From NCBI RefSeq assembly GCF_014204515.1, contig NZ_JACHLI010000029.1, positions 39,386-103,385 on the forward strand: a stretch of 64,000 nucleotides of DNA, written 5' to 3'. This document shows positions 36,928 to 46,952 of the stretch, piece by piece. The notes beneath the pieces were generated by a model. That model was not told the DNA's origin. It was given only the letters and a program-made list of their open reading frames with translations, and did no database searches. Position 1 is the first letter of the stretch; the number at the start of each line of letters is the position of its first letter. The DNA is from Pseudomonas nitroreducens (GTDB lineage: Bacteria; Pseudomonadota; Gammaproteobacteria; Pseudomonadales; Pseudomonadaceae). A program made the position numbers and the translations under genes.

Positions 36928-37554
36928 ATGTACCACGGTGAACGCTTCAACGCCTGGACCCATCTGATCGGCGCCGTGCTGGCGCTGGTGGGCGGCATCT
37001 GGCTGCTGGTGGCCACCAGCCTGCTCGGCGAGCCGCTGCGCATCGTCAGCGTGGCAATCTACGGCACGACGCTACTGCTGCTCTACAGCATTTCCACGCT
37101 CTACCACAGCGTGCGCGGCCGGGCGAAGGTGATCCTGCGCAAGCTCGACCACCTGTCGATCTACCTGCTGATTGCCGGCAGCTACACGCCCTTCTGCCTG
37201 GTCACCCTGAAAGGTCCCTGGGGCTGGACGCTGTTCGGCATCGTCTGGTCGATGGCGGTGATCGGCATGCTGCAGGAGATCAAGCCGCGCTCCGAGGCGC
37301 GGGTGCTGTCGATCATCATCTATGCGGTGATGGGCTGGATCGTGCTGATCGCGGTCGGCCCGCTGTACCGCGCGCTGGGCGGCGCCGGCTTCGCCTGGCT
37401 GGTGGGCGGCGGCGCCTTCTACACCATCGGCATCATCTTCTTCGCCTACGACAGCCGCTTCCGCCACTGGCACGGCATCTGGCACCTGTTCGTGATCGCC
37501 GGCAGCCTGCTGCACTTCATCGCCATCTGGCGCTACGTCATTCCCCAGCATTGA
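36928..37554 (+). CDS. hemolysin III / PAQR-family membrane protein
   Basis: A 208-aa protein with seven predicted membrane helices. It starts MYHGERFNAWTHLIGAVLAL and carries the family's conserved polar residues: ISTLYHSVRG with Ser and His, DHLSIYLLIAGSYTPF with Asp, and the two His of RHWHGIWHLFVIAGSLLHF. These are thought to bind a metal, suggesting hydrolase activity like the adiponectin receptors. The hemolysin name is historical, and the physiological role is unsettled. Confidence 0.92.
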   Translation: MYHGERFNAWTHLIGAVLALVGGIWLLVATSLLGEPLRIVSVAIYGTTLLLLYSISTLYHSVRGRAKVILRKLDHLSIYLLIAGSYTPFCLVTLKGPWGWTLFGIVWSMAVIGMLQEIKPRSEARVLSIIIYAVMGWIVLIAVGPLYRALGGAGFAWLVGGGAFYTIGIIFFAYDSRFRHWHGIWHLFVIAGSLLHFIAIWRYVIPQH

Positions 37555-37559
37555 GCACC

Positions 37560-37587
37560 GGCGGTGCGGGATCGCTCCCGCACCGCC
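37560..37587 (+). terminator. hairpin between convergent hlyIII-type gene and nadE
   Basis: A perfect 12-base-pair stem GGCGGTGCGGGA/TCCCGCACCGCC with a four-base loop in a 45-base convergent gap. There is no T-run on either side. Confidence 0.5.
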
Positions 37588-37598
37588 AACTGCCGCGC

Positions 37599-38426
37599 TT
37601 ACGGCGCGGTGGGCAGGACGCGCTTGTGGCGGGTCTTCTCGAAGGTGCGGACGATGATGTCGAAGGCTTCCTGGCCGACGTCCTGGCCGTGCAGGAAGGC
37701 GTCGATTTCCTGGTAGGTCACGCCGTGGGCGTGCTCGTCCGGCTTGCCGGGGGCGAGGTCTTCGAGGTCGGCGGTCGGTACCTTTTCCACCAGATGCTCC
37801 GGCGCGCCGAGGCTGCGGGCGATGCTGCGCACCTGGTTCTTCACCAGGCCGGTGAGCGGGGCGAGGTCGCAGGCGCCGTCGCCGAACTTGGTGAAGAAGC
37901 CCATCACTGCTTCGGCGGCGTGGTCGGTACCGACCACCAGACCGGCGCGGGCGTTGGCGATGGTGTACTGGGCGACCATGCGGATGCGTGCCTTGGTGTT
38001 GCCCAGGGCGAAGTCACGGGTGGCCGGGGCCAGGCCTTCCAGGGCCTGGGTCTCGGCGGCCAGCGCCTGCACGGCCGGGCCGATGTTCACGGTGTGGCGC
38101 TCGTCGGGGGCGATGACGTCCACCGAGTCCTGGGCGTCCTGCTCGTCGCCCTGCACGTTGTAGGGCAGGCGCACGGCGAGGAAGCGGTAGTCCGGGTTGC
38201 CGCTCTCGGCGCGCAGGCCTTCCACGGCGCGCTGGCAGAGCATGCCGGCGGTGAGCGAGTCGACGCCGCCGCTGATGCCCAGCACCAGGGTCTTCATCCC
38301 CGAACCCTTCAGGCAATCCTGGATGAAGCCGACGCGGCGCTGGATCTCGGCCTGCAGCTCGGCGTCGGACTGGAAGGGCGGCTGCACGTTGAGTTCTCTG
38401 GCGATGGCGGCCTGTCTGTCTTTCAT
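37599..38426 (-). CDS. nadE: NH3-dependent NAD+ synthetase
   Basis: Amidates deamido-NAD to NAD with ATP and ammonia. The PP-loop ISGGVDS lies near residue 55, with NTKARIRMVAQY and VGTDHAAEAVMGFFTKFGDG further on. The length of 275 aa and the absence of an N-terminal nitrilase domain show the ammonia-dependent type. Start ATG 38426 (MKDRQAAIARELN) has AGGAGC upstream. The frame stays open far upstream through pncB, but that part is an antisense-type shadow in the wrong frame. Last gene of pncA-pncB-nadE, presumably under NrtR control. Confidence 0.96.
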   Translation of the reverse strand: MKDRQAAIARELNVQPPFQSDAELQAEIQRRVGFIQDCLKGSGMKTLVLGISGGVDSLTAGMLCQRAVEGLRAESGNPDYRFLAVRLPYNVQGDEQDAQDSVDVIAPDERHTVNIGPAVQALAAETQALEGLAPATRDFALGNTKARIRMVAQYTIANARAGLVVGTDHAAEAVMGFFTKFGDGACDLAPLTGLVKNQVRSIARSLGAPEHLVEKVPTADLEDLAPGKPDEHAHGVTYQEIDAFLHGQDVGQEAFDIIVRTFEKTRHKRVLPTAP

Positions 38427-38458
38427 CTGGAGGGCTCCTGTGGAAAGCGGAAAAGGGG

Positions 38459-39658
38459 TTACACCGGCACCTTGAACACGTGGCGCAGGTAGGCGACGAA
38501 ATTCTCGTCGCGGCATTGGGTCTTGCCCGGGGTGTCGGAAATCTTCGCCACCGGGTGGCCGTTGCAGGCGGTCATCTTGATCACGATGTTCATCGGTTCC
38601 ACGCCGGGGATGTCGCAGGTCAGGTTGGTACCGATGCCGAAACTGACGTTGATCTTGCCACGCAATGCGCGGAAGAGCTGCAACGCCTTGGGCATGTCGA
38701 GGCCGTCGGAGAACACCAGGGTCTTGGTCAGCGGGTCGATGCCCAGGCGGCGGTAGTGGACGATGGCCTTCTCGGCCCAGACCAGCGGGTCGCCCGAATC
38801 GTGGCGCAGGCCATCGAAGAGCTTGGCGAAGTACAGGTCGAAGTCGCTGAGGAAGGCGTCCATGGTAATGCAGTCGGTCAGCGCGATGCCCAGCTGGCCG
38901 CGGTATTCGCGCACCCAGCAGTCCAGTGCGGCGATCTGGCTGTCGATCAGCCGCGGGCCGAGCTGCTGGTGCGCCATCAGCCATTCGTGGGCCATGGTGC
39001 CGATCGGCTTCACGTCGAACTCGCGGGCCAGGTGCACATTGCTGGTGCCGACGAAGCGGCCGGGGAAGTCGCGCTTCAAGATATGCACGACTTCTTCCTG
39101 GGTGCGGTAGGAGAAGCGCCGGCGGGTGCCGAAGTCGGCCACCTGGAACTCCTTCAGCTCCTCCGCGCTGGCGTTGTCGGCGAGCCAGTCGAGCTTGCGG
39201 TAGAGCTGCTCGCCGACCTGTTCCAGCACCACCTCGCGGTAGCGATAACGATTGCGTACCTCGCTGACGATGGCCAGCAGCGGCACCTCGAAGAGGATCA
39301 CATGCAGCCACGGCCCGCGCAGGCGGATGGCCAGTTGGCCGTCCTCGATGCTGGTGTGCACGTAGCGCAGGTTGAAGCGGAACAGGCTGAGGAAGCGGAT
39401 GAAGTCCGGCTTGATGAACGGGATGCGCTCGAGGAAGGCCAGTTGGTCCGGCGTGGCTTCCAGCTCGGCCAGGCGCTCGATCTGGTAGCGGATTTCCGCC
39501 AGGTACGGGCGCAGGTCCTCGGCGTTGCGGCAGCGGAATTCCCACTCCACTTCGGCGTTGGGATAGTTGTGCAGCACCGCCTGCATCATCGTCAGCTTGT
39601 AGAAGTCGGTGTCCAGCAGGTTCTGCACGATGCTGTCGGCAAACACGCTCTCGGCCAT
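38459..39658 (-). CDS. pncB: nicotinate phosphoribosyltransferase
   Basis: Converts nicotinate and PRPP to nicotinate mononucleotide in the Preiss-Handler salvage route. It starts MAESVFADSIVQNLLDTDFYKLTMMQAVL and has the phosphoribosyl segments GTSNVHLAREF, DCITMDAFL, GLRHDSGDP and FSDGLDMPKAL. Length 399 aa. ATG 39658 has GGAGA upstream and overlaps the end region of pncA, so the two are coupled; the TTG at 39664 is discarded. It sits between the nicotinamidase and NAD synthetase genes. Confidence 0.96.
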   Translation of the reverse strand: MAESVFADSIVQNLLDTDFYKLTMMQAVLHNYPNAEVEWEFRCRNAEDLRPYLAEIRYQIERLAELEATPDQLAFLERIPFIKPDFIRFLSLFRFNLRYVHTSIEDGQLAIRLRGPWLHVILFEVPLLAIVSEVRNRYRYREVVLEQVGEQLYRKLDWLADNASAEELKEFQVADFGTRRRFSYRTQEEVVHILKRDFPGRFVGTSNVHLAREFDVKPIGTMAHEWLMAHQQLGPRLIDSQIAALDCWVREYRGQLGIALTDCITMDAFLSDFDLYFAKLFDGLRHDSGDPLVWAEKAIVHYRRLGIDPLTKTLVFSDGLDMPKALQLFRALRGKINVSFGIGTNLTCDIPGVEPMNIVIKMTACNGHPVAKISDTPGKTQCRDENFVAYLRHVFKVPV

Positions 39659-39660
39659 GA

Positions 39661-40308
39661 TCAATTCTCCCTGATGCCCATGAGGGCGTCGTCCAGTTCG
39701 TTCTCGTTCGCACAGAGCACCACGCCGGCTTCACGCATCGCGGTGCAGGCGGCTGCGGCGGTGTCCTCGGCAATGGCGCGGCAGGCTGGCAGGTACAGCA
39801 GCACCTGGAAGCCGGCGCGGCGCAGTTGCAGCGCGGTGGTTTTCACGCAGTAGTCCAGCGCCAGGCCGCCCACCAGCACGTGGCTGACTTGGTTCTGCCG
39901 CAGGTATTCGATCACTCCGGTGCTGCGCCGTTCCGCCAGGTCGTGGTAGCACGCACCGTAGGGGTGCAGATCCGGCTCCACGCCCTTCCAGATGAAGAAG
40001 TCGTAGTCCATCGGCTGCGGCAGCTCGTCCAGCAGTTCGAAGCCCGGCGTGCCCGGCACGCAGTGGCTGACCCAGGTGAGGTCGGCGTTGGGCAGGCTCA
40101 GCGGTTGCAGCATCTGTGCCGGCTCGCCCACTACCCAGGGCGCTTGCGGCGTGTGGGCGTCCTTGCTGCCCAGGCGCAGGCTGGCGCGCTGGGCCATCAG
40201 ATTGAGGGCGCCGCCGATGGCGTCACCGCCGGGCACCGGCAGCTCGTTGGGGCAGAGCGGGGTGAAGCCCTTCTGGGCGTCTACATCGAAGCTGGCGATC
40301 AGGTTCAT
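39661..40308 (-). CDS. pncA: nicotinamidase (isochorismatase fold)
   Basis: Deamidates nicotinamide to nicotinate, feeding PncB. The cysteine hydrolase triad is recognisable: Asp in SFDVDAQKGF, Lys in FIWKGVEP and the nucleophile in ALDYCVKTTALQL. Metal ligands are expected in SKDAH. Length 215 aa. First gene of the salvage operon, divergent from nrtR with two putative operator copies in the 165-base gap. A related cysteine hydrolase is possible in principle, but the operon makes nicotinamidase by far the likeliest. Confidence 0.92.
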   Translation of the reverse strand: MNLIASFDVDAQKGFTPLCPNELPVPGGDAIGGALNLMAQRASLRLGSKDAHTPQAPWVVGEPAQMLQPLSLPNADLTWVSHCVPGTPGFELLDELPQPMDYDFFIWKGVEPDLHPYGACYHDLAERRSTGVIEYLRQNQVSHVLVGGLALDYCVKTTALQLRRAGFQVLLYLPACRAIAEDTAAAACTAMREAGVVLCANENELDDALMGIREN

Positions 40309-40352
40309 GGAAGCCTCCGCTTGACCGTTGCTGGCTTGTCGTGGCTACATAA

Positions 40353-40438
40353 TTCACGACGTGAAATAAGTCGTCAAGCAGAAAATCTCTCGAATGTGGA
40401 TGGTGGTGCATAATTTCTATACGTGGTGAAATAAGTCG
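40353..40438 (+). promoter_or_regulatory. putative NrtR operators in the pncA/nrtR divergent promoter
   Basis: The 13-base direct repeat GTGAAATAAGTCG occurs at 40361-40373 and 40426-40438, 65 bases apart. The first copy is part of a perfect palindrome, TTCACG-A-CGTGAA, at 40353-40365. One copy lies close to each divergent gene, as expected for an autoregulating NrtR. The assignment to NrtR is inferred. Confidence 0.6.
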
Positions 40439-40473
40439 CGGCCCTGGCTCGGGCAGAGGAAACAAGGCGAGGA

Positions 40474-41172
40474 ATGGCGATGAGTACCGCTGAAGTGCTG
40501 GCCTCCGTGGATATCGTGGCGCTGCGCCTGCATCCCGAGAACGGTCTGGAGCTGCTATTGATCCGTCGCGGCAAAGTACCGTTCGAGGGGCAGTGGGCGC
40601 TGCCTGGCGTGTTGATCAACGGCCGCTGCGCAGACCGCGGCCTGGACGATGCGGCCCTGCGCGCGCTGCGCGAAAAGGCGCGGGTGAAGCCGGCGTACAT
40701 GGAGCAGGTGGCGACGGTGGGTAACGCGGTACGCGACCCGCGCGGCTGGTCGTTGAGCGTGCTCTATCTCGTGCTGGTGGCGCCGGAGACTGAAGTTGCT
40801 GCCGCTGACCTGGACTTCGTGTCGCTGGATGCCGTGCGCGGCGAGCGCTTCGCCTTGCCCTTCGACCATACCCAGCTGGTGCAGCAGGCCTGCGAGCGCC
40901 TGGCGGGCAAGTCGGTGTACAGCGCGCTGCCGCTGCACCTGCTGCCGGAGCGCTTCACCGTGGCGGAAGCGCTGAAGGCCTTCGAGTGGTCCATCGGCGA
41001 GGAGATCCAGCACTCCAGCCTGCGCGGCCGCCTGGAGCGGATGAAGGCGGCGGGTTGGGTCGAGGACACCGGTGAGCGCCACCAGCCGCCGATGGGGCGG
41101 CCGCAGCATGTCCTGCGCTTCACGCCGCAGGGGGAGGGGGCGTTTGTGTTTGATCGGAGTTTGTTGGTCTGA
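40474..41172 (+). CDS. nrtR: NrtR, NUDIX-type transcriptional regulator of NAD synthesis
   Basis: A 232-aa repressor with an N-terminal NUDIX-like domain (residues 8-140) and a C-terminal winged helix (about 155-232, RFTVAEALKAFEWSIG then LRGRLERMKAAGWVE). The NUDIX box is degraded: after GQWALPGVLI the usual GX5EX7REUXEEXGU pattern is replaced by GRCADRGLDDAALRALREKARV. That is typical for ADP-ribose-sensing NrtR rather than active hydrolases. The divergent pncA-pncB-nadE operon is the expected target. ATG 40474 follows AGGCGAGGA. Confidence 0.93.
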   Translation: MAMSTAEVLASVDIVALRLHPENGLELLLIRRGKVPFEGQWALPGVLINGRCADRGLDDAALRALREKARVKPAYMEQVATVGNAVRDPRGWSLSVLYLVLVAPETEVAAADLDFVSLDAVRGERFALPFDHTQLVQQACERLAGKSVYSALPLHLLPERFTVAEALKAFEWSIGEEIQHSSLRGRLERMKAAGWVEDTGERHQPPMGRPQHVLRFTPQGEGAFVFDRSLLV

Positions 41173-41190
41173 AACTCCGGCGCGGAGCTG

Positions 41191-41339
41191 CCCCTCACCC
41201 TAACCCTCTCCCGGAGGAGAGGGAATTGTCCTCTGCAGGCTGGCAAAGTGGAGTTCTCCTGAAGCTAACGGCTGACACTTGAGCAGCAAGCGACGCCGAG
41301 CGGCTCCCTCTCCCTCTGGGAGAGGGCTGGGGTGAGGGG
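41191..41339 (+). repeat. large inverted repeat of CCCCTCACCC family between convergent genes
   Basis: The left end CCCCTCACCCTAACCCTCTC and the right end GAGAGGGCTGGGGTGAGGGG are inverted copies of one element, about 90 bases apart. The element recurs at 43904-44019, 63156-63191 and (broken) at the right window end. It lies between nrtR and the LysR gene and could also end transcription. Confidence 0.85.
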
Positions 41340-41360
41340 CTCTGGATACCACTCCGAAAG

Positions 41361-42254
41361 TCACCCCTCCATCCGCTCCCCGATCCACTCCACGAACGCC
41401 CGCACCTTGGGCACCGCTGCCGCATGCTCGGGGTACGCCAGGTAGTACCCGCTGCGACTCTGCAGCCCATGCTCCCAGGCAATCACCAGCTTGCCCTCAT
41501 TCAGCTCCTCCTCCACCAGGAAGCGCGGCAGCAACGCCACGCCGCAGCCGGCCTGGGCTGCGCGGATGCACATGTAGAAGGTGTCGAAGCGCGGCCCGTG
41601 GTAGCTGTGTTCGCTGTGCTGGCCGAGGCTCAGGAACCACTCGTGCCAGGCTTCCTGGCGCGTGGCGTTCTGCAGCAGGACCAGGTCCGCCAGCTGGGTC
41701 GGGTCGCTCAGCGGCAGCGCCGGCAGGATCGCCGGTGAGCACACCGGCACCATCTCCTCGCCGAACAGCGCCACGCATTCCGCGCCGGGCAGGGTGCCGG
41801 CGCCGAAGAAGAAGGCGATGTCGCAGCGTGATTGCAGCAGATCGCCGGGCTCCAGCTCCTGGCGCAGGTCGAGGTGGATATTCGGGTGGCGATGGCGCCA
41901 GCCATTCAGTCGCGGAATCAGCCAGCGCGCGCCGAAGGTCGGCGGCGTTGCCACGCGCAGCACTTCGGTCTCGCCGCCGTAGGACAGCAGGTAGTGGGTG
42001 GACATCTCCACCTGGGTGAGGATCTTGCGCACCTCCACCAGGTACAGATCGCCCGCCGGAGTCAGTTGCAGGCGACGACGCACGCGGCGGAACAGCAGGT
42101 GCTGGAGCATCTCCTCCAGCTGCGCCACCTGCTTGCTGACCGCACTCTGGGTCAGGTTCAGCTCCTCGGAAGCGCGGGTAAAACTCAGGTGCCGCGCCAC
42201 CGCTTCGAAGCATTGCAGGGCGGTCATGGACGGCAGGTGGCGTTTGCTCAGCAT
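41361..42254 (-). CDS. LysR-family regulator of the amaBA region
   Basis: A 297-aa LysR-type regulator. The helix-turn-helix is in the first 65 residues (LPSMTALQCFEAVARHLSFTRASEELNLTQSAVSKQVAQLE with a GcvA-like spacing). The periplasmic-binding-like effector domain follows. It is divergent from amaB, the arrangement known in P. putida, where a LysR gene flanks amaB-amaA. In the shared 120-base gap ACGGAATG (42275) and CATTCCGT (42338) are inverted repeats, which may be half sites. The effector could be aminoadipate, pipecolate or lysine; this is inference from the neighbours. Confidence 0.9.
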   Translation of the reverse strand: MLSKRHLPSMTALQCFEAVARHLSFTRASEELNLTQSAVSKQVAQLEEMLQHLLFRRVRRRLQLTPAGDLYLVEVRKILTQVEMSTHYLLSYGGETEVLRVATPPTFGARWLIPRLNGWRHRHPNIHLDLRQELEPGDLLQSRCDIAFFFGAGTLPGAECVALFGEEMVPVCSPAILPALPLSDPTQLADLVLLQNATRQEAWHEWFLSLGQHSEHSYHGPRFDTFYMCIRAAQAGCGVALLPRFLVEEELNEGKLVIAWEHGLQSRSGYYLAYPEHAAAVPKVRAFVEWIGERMEG

Positions 42255-42374
42255 GGCGGGCAGTTCATGAATTTACGGAATGATGTGCATAGGAAACGTC
42301 GTTTGTTGTGCCTCGGCAAGCCGTTTATTACTGCTGGCATTCCGTCAGGTCATCTGAAAAGAACTGGAGTCCGC

Positions 42375-43865
<1,491 letters not shown>

Positions 43866-43903
43866 GAGCTGTTCGCGATGTTGGAAACTGGCGCGGCGAC
43901 TTC

Positions 43904-44019
43904 CCCCTCACCCCAGCCCTCTCCCTCAGGGAGAGGGGGCCGTTCGGTGCAGGATGAAGTCGCGGCATCAGTCGGCAGGGCCTGCTCCCTCTCCCTCGGG
44001 AGAGGATTGGGGTGAGGGG
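43904..44019 (+). repeat. inverted repeat of CCCCTCACCC family between amaB and amaA
   Basis: Two inverted copies of the element each contain their own CCCTCTCCCTC/GAGGGAGAGGG-type hairpin. It splits the amaB-amaA pair and may stabilise or end the amaB transcript. Confidence 0.85.
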
Positions 44020-44109
44020 CGGCATTCGCTGAGCGCCCGTCGGCCGGCTGATGAAGGCCAGTATGCAAGACAGAGTCATTCACAAAGGTTCGCGTAGAAG
44101 GATCGCTGG

Positions 44110-45393
44110 ATGTCGCTTCGCCAAGAGTGTCTGTGGGAACACCTGACCCCGAACCGCCCGGAAGCCCCGGAGCTGCGTGGGGATCGCAAGGTCGATGTGT
44201 GTGTCATCGGCGCGGGCTTCACCGGTCTGTCTGCCGCGCTGCATCTGCTGGAGCGGGACCAGAAAGTCTGCGTGCTGGAAGCCCACACCACCGGGCACGG
44301 TGGCTCTGGGCGCAACGTCGGGCTGGTCAACGCCGGGCTGTGGATTCCGCCGGACGAGATCGAGGCGGGCATGGGCGCGGAGATCGGCCAGCGGGTCAAC
44401 CGCATGCTCGGCAATGCGCCGTCCCTGGTCTTCTCGCTGATCGACAAATACGCCATCGATTGCCAGGCGCGCCGCGAAGGCACGCTGCACATGGCGCACA
44501 ACGCCAAGGGGCTGGCCGACCTGCGCAGCCGCTGCGAGCAATGGGGCCGCCGTGGCGCTCCGGTGGAGCTGCTCACCGGCGCCGACTGCGAGCAGGCCTG
44601 CGGCACCGACAAGATCGCTGGCGCCCTGCTCGATCGCCGCGCCGGCACGCTCAATCCCATGGCCTACGTCAGCGGCCTCGCTCGCGCGGTGCTCGGCCTG
44701 GGCGGCGAGCTGTACCACCATTCCCCGGTGGTCGGGCTGGTGCGCGTGGGCAATGCGTGGAACGTGATCACTGCCGGTGGCGTGGTGACCGCCGAGAAGG
44801 TGGTGATCGCCTCCAGCGCCTACACCGAGGGCGAGTGGACGCAGCTGCGCCGCACCTTCTTCCCTGGTTACTACTACCAGGTCGCCTCGCGTCCGCTGGA
44901 GGGCGCGGAAGCCGCGCGGATTTTGCCGGGCGGGCAGGGCTCCTGGGACACGCGCCAAGTGCTCAGCAGCATCCGCCGCCACGCCGACGGCCGCCTGCTG
45001 CTCGGCAGCCTCGGCAAGGGCACCGGCAAGCCGGCGTGGTTCCTGAAAAGCTGGGCGGACCGCATCCAGCAGCACTACTTCCCCAGGCTGGGCAAGGTGG
45101 ACTGGGAGTTCACCTGGACCGGCTGCATCGACTTCACCCCCGACCACCTCATGCGCCTGTTCGAGCCGGCGCCGGGGCTGGTCGCCATGAGCGGCTACAA
45201 CGGTCGTGGCGTCACCACCGGCACGGTGGTGGGCAAGGCCTTCGCCGACTTCCTGCTGGACGGCGATGCCAGCGCCTTGCCGATGCCGCTCAGGCCCATG
45301 GAAGAGATTTCCGCCGTGGGCCTGCGCAGCTGTCTGTACGAAGCCGGCTTCTCCCTCTACCACGCCGGGCAGTGCCTGCGGGTGGTGATCTGA
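44110..45393 (+). CDS. amaA: L-pipecolate oxidase AmaA (FAD-dependent)
   Basis: A DAO-family flavoenzyme that oxidises L-pipecolate to Delta1-piperideine-6-carboxylate, the substrate of AmaB. The FAD-binding GxGxxG is VCVIGAGFTGLSAALHLLE near residues 30-48. A typical C-terminal FAD segment, GLVAMSGYNGRGVTTGTVVGK, closes the fold. Length 427 aa. The first 25 residues are hydrophilic, so it is cytoplasmic or membrane-peripheral. The specific name comes from pairing with amaB and from P. putida; by sequence alone it could oxidise another secondary amino acid. Confidence 0.88.
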   Translation: MSLRQECLWEHLTPNRPEAPELRGDRKVDVCVIGAGFTGLSAALHLLERDQKVCVLEAHTTGHGGSGRNVGLVNAGLWIPPDEIEAGMGAEIGQRVNRMLGNAPSLVFSLIDKYAIDCQARREGTLHMAHNAKGLADLRSRCEQWGRRGAPVELLTGADCEQACGTDKIAGALLDRRAGTLNPMAYVSGLARAVLGLGGELYHHSPVVGLVRVGNAWNVITAGGVVTAEKVVIASSAYTEGEWTQLRRTFFPGYYYQVASRPLEGAEAARILPGGQGSWDTRQVLSSIRRHADGRLLLGSLGKGTGKPAWFLKSWADRIQQHYFPRLGKVDWEFTWTGCIDFTPDHLMRLFEPAPGLVAMSGYNGRGVTTGTVVGKAFADFLLDGDASALPMPLRPMEEISAVGLRSCLYEAGFSLYHAGQCLRVVI

Positions 45394-45488
45394 GGTTGTT
45401 CAGACCAGGGCGCGCGCCGCCCCGGTTTGACCCGCCAACGCTCGCTGCACTTTGGTCTAGCCTCTTATGGTGCGTTACCCCGACGGGT

Positions 45489-45632
45489 CTGCACCGCGGA
45501 TGTGCAGTTCGGTGACAGCGACGGTTACGGTTGGGGTTGCGCCTGTGGTGGCTGGAATGAGCCAGTTCGCGGGAAGGAAGGTTGCACCCTGCTGCCTGCT
45601 TGGTTGCACCTTCTGCTTTCAATGGGTTGCAC
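45489..45632 (+). promoter_or_regulatory. putative enhancer-protein (NtrC-like) sites upstream of the sigma-54 promoter
   Basis: A perfect palindrome CTGCAC-N7-GTGCAG lies at 45489-45507 and fits the NtrC pattern GCAC-N7-GTGC. Three direct repeats GGTTGCAC begin at 45580, 45602 and 45625, spaced 22 and 23 bases, about two helical turns. They stand roughly 95-240 bases before the predicted start of transcription, the usual range for activators of sigma-54. The rest of this 412-base gap contains no supported gene. Confidence 0.55.
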
Positions 45633-45702
45633 GTGTCTAGCACTTGATGTCTGCCAGCTCAGGCTTTTTTTGCTGTAGGACTTGGTTAATAACAAAAACG
45701 AA

Positions 45703-45718
45703 TGGCACGCCGCTTGCT
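45703..45718 (+). promoter_or_regulatory. sigma-54 promoter of the liv-type ABC operon
   Basis: TGGCACG-N4-TTGCT matches the RpoN consensus, with GG and GC exactly ten bases apart. Transcription should start near 45729, leaving a leader of about 75 bases before the binding-protein gene. Confidence 0.85.
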
Positions 45719-45804
45719 GTCGATTATTCGCTGAATCGCTTAACGAGAAATCGCCAACAAGAAATACAACGCGCCATTACAAAAACCCTCAGGAGCAAAA
45801 CTCC

Positions 45805-46941
45805 ATGTCGCAGAAGATTTTCAGAAAAGGTTTTCTGGCTCTGGCAGTCACCACCGCGCTGGGCATGTCTTCCGTAGTACAGGCCGATGTCGTGATCGGG
45901 GTCGCAGGACCGCATACCGGGGCCAACGCCTCGTTCGGTGAGCAGTACTGGCGCGGGGCAAGCCAGGCCGCCGAGGACATCAACGCCGCCGGTGGTATCA
46001 ATGGCGAGAAGATCAAGCTGGTGAAGGCGGACGACGCCTGCGAACCGAAACAGGCCGTGGCCGTGGCCAACCGACTGGTGGACCAGGACAAGGCCGTCGC
46101 CGTGGTTGGCCACTTCTGCTCCTCCTCCACCATCCCCGCCTCGGAGGTCTACGACGAGGCCGGCATCATCGCCATCACCCCCGGTTCCACCAACCCGCAG
46201 GTGACCGAGCGCGGCCTCAACGGCATGTTCCGCATGTGCGGCCGTGACGACCAGCAGGGCGTGGTCGCCGGCGACTACATCGTCGACGTGCTGAAGGCCA
46301 AGAAGGTCGCGGTGATCCACGACAAGGATACCTACGGCCAGGGTCTGGCGGACGCCACCAAGGCGCAGCTGAACAAGCGCGGCGTGAAGGAAGTGCTGTA
46401 CGAAGGCCTGACCCGTGGCGAGAAGGACTTCAACGCCCTGGTCACCAAGATCCGTGCCTCGGGCGCCGAAGTCGTCTACTTCGGCGGCCTGCACCCGGAA
46501 GCCGGCCCGCTGGTACGGCAGATGCGCGAACAGGGCCTGACCGCCAAGTTCATGTCCGACGACGGCATCGTCACTGACGAACTGGTCACCACCGCCGGCG
46601 GCCCGCAGTACGTCAAGGGCGTGCTGATGACCTTCGGCGCCGACCCGCGGCTGATCCCGGACGGCAAGGCCGTGGTGGAGAAATTCCGCGCCAACGGCTT
46701 CGAGCCCGAGGGCTACACCCTCTACGCCTACTCCTCGGTGCAGGCCCTGGCCGCCGCCTTCAACGGCGCGGGCAAGACCGATCCGGCCAAGGCCAGCGAA
46801 TGGCTGAAGTCGCACCCGGTGGCAACCGTCATGGGCCAGAAGGAGTGGGACAAGAAGGGCGACCTGAAAGTCTCCGACTACGTGGTCTACGAGTGGGACG
46901 ACAAGGGCAAGTACCACCAGCTCGACGCGTTCAAGAAGTAA
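45805..46941 (+). CDS. ABC transporter periplasmic amino-acid-binding protein (LivJ/BraC family)
   Basis: A secreted binding protein of 378 aa. Signal peptide MSQKIFRKGFLALAVTTALGMSSVVQA, then DVVIGVAGPHTGANASFGEQ. It contains the family signature AGGINGEKIKLVKADDACEPKQAV, with the Cys pair of LivJ/BraC-like proteins. ATG 45805 has AGGAG ahead. It heads a complete importer (binding protein, two permeases, two ATPases) next to amaA-amaB. The ligand is therefore more likely pipecolate, lysine or a related amino acid than leucine, but the family is leucine/isoleucine/valine type and this is inferred. Confidence 0.93.
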   Translation: MSQKIFRKGFLALAVTTALGMSSVVQADVVIGVAGPHTGANASFGEQYWRGASQAAEDINAAGGINGEKIKLVKADDACEPKQAVAVANRLVDQDKAVAVVGHFCSSSTIPASEVYDEAGIIAITPGSTNPQVTERGLNGMFRMCGRDDQQGVVAGDYIVDVLKAKKVAVIHDKDTYGQGLADATKAQLNKRGVKEVLYEGLTRGEKDFNALVTKIRASGAEVVYFGGLHPEAGPLVRQMREQGLTAKFMSDDGIVTDELVTTAGGPQYVKGVLMTFGADPRLIPDGKAVVEKFRANGFEPEGYTLYAYSSVQALAAAFNGAGKTDPAKASEWLKSHPVATVMGQKEWDKKGDLKVSDYVVYEWDDKGKYHQLDAFKK

Positions 46942-46952
46942 CCGCCTGATCG

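Noticed and set aside
37599..39773. One 724-codon frame suggesting a fusion of NadE with an upstream domain
   Set aside because: Only the last 275 codons encode NadE with a proper start and ribosome site. The upstream part overlaps pncB in another frame and is Arg/Pro/Gly-rich noise.
45427..45678. An 83-codon frame between amaA and the binding-protein gene
   Set aside because: It contains the palindrome and direct repeats proposed as enhancer sites, has atypical Cys/Trp/Gly composition and no ribosome site.
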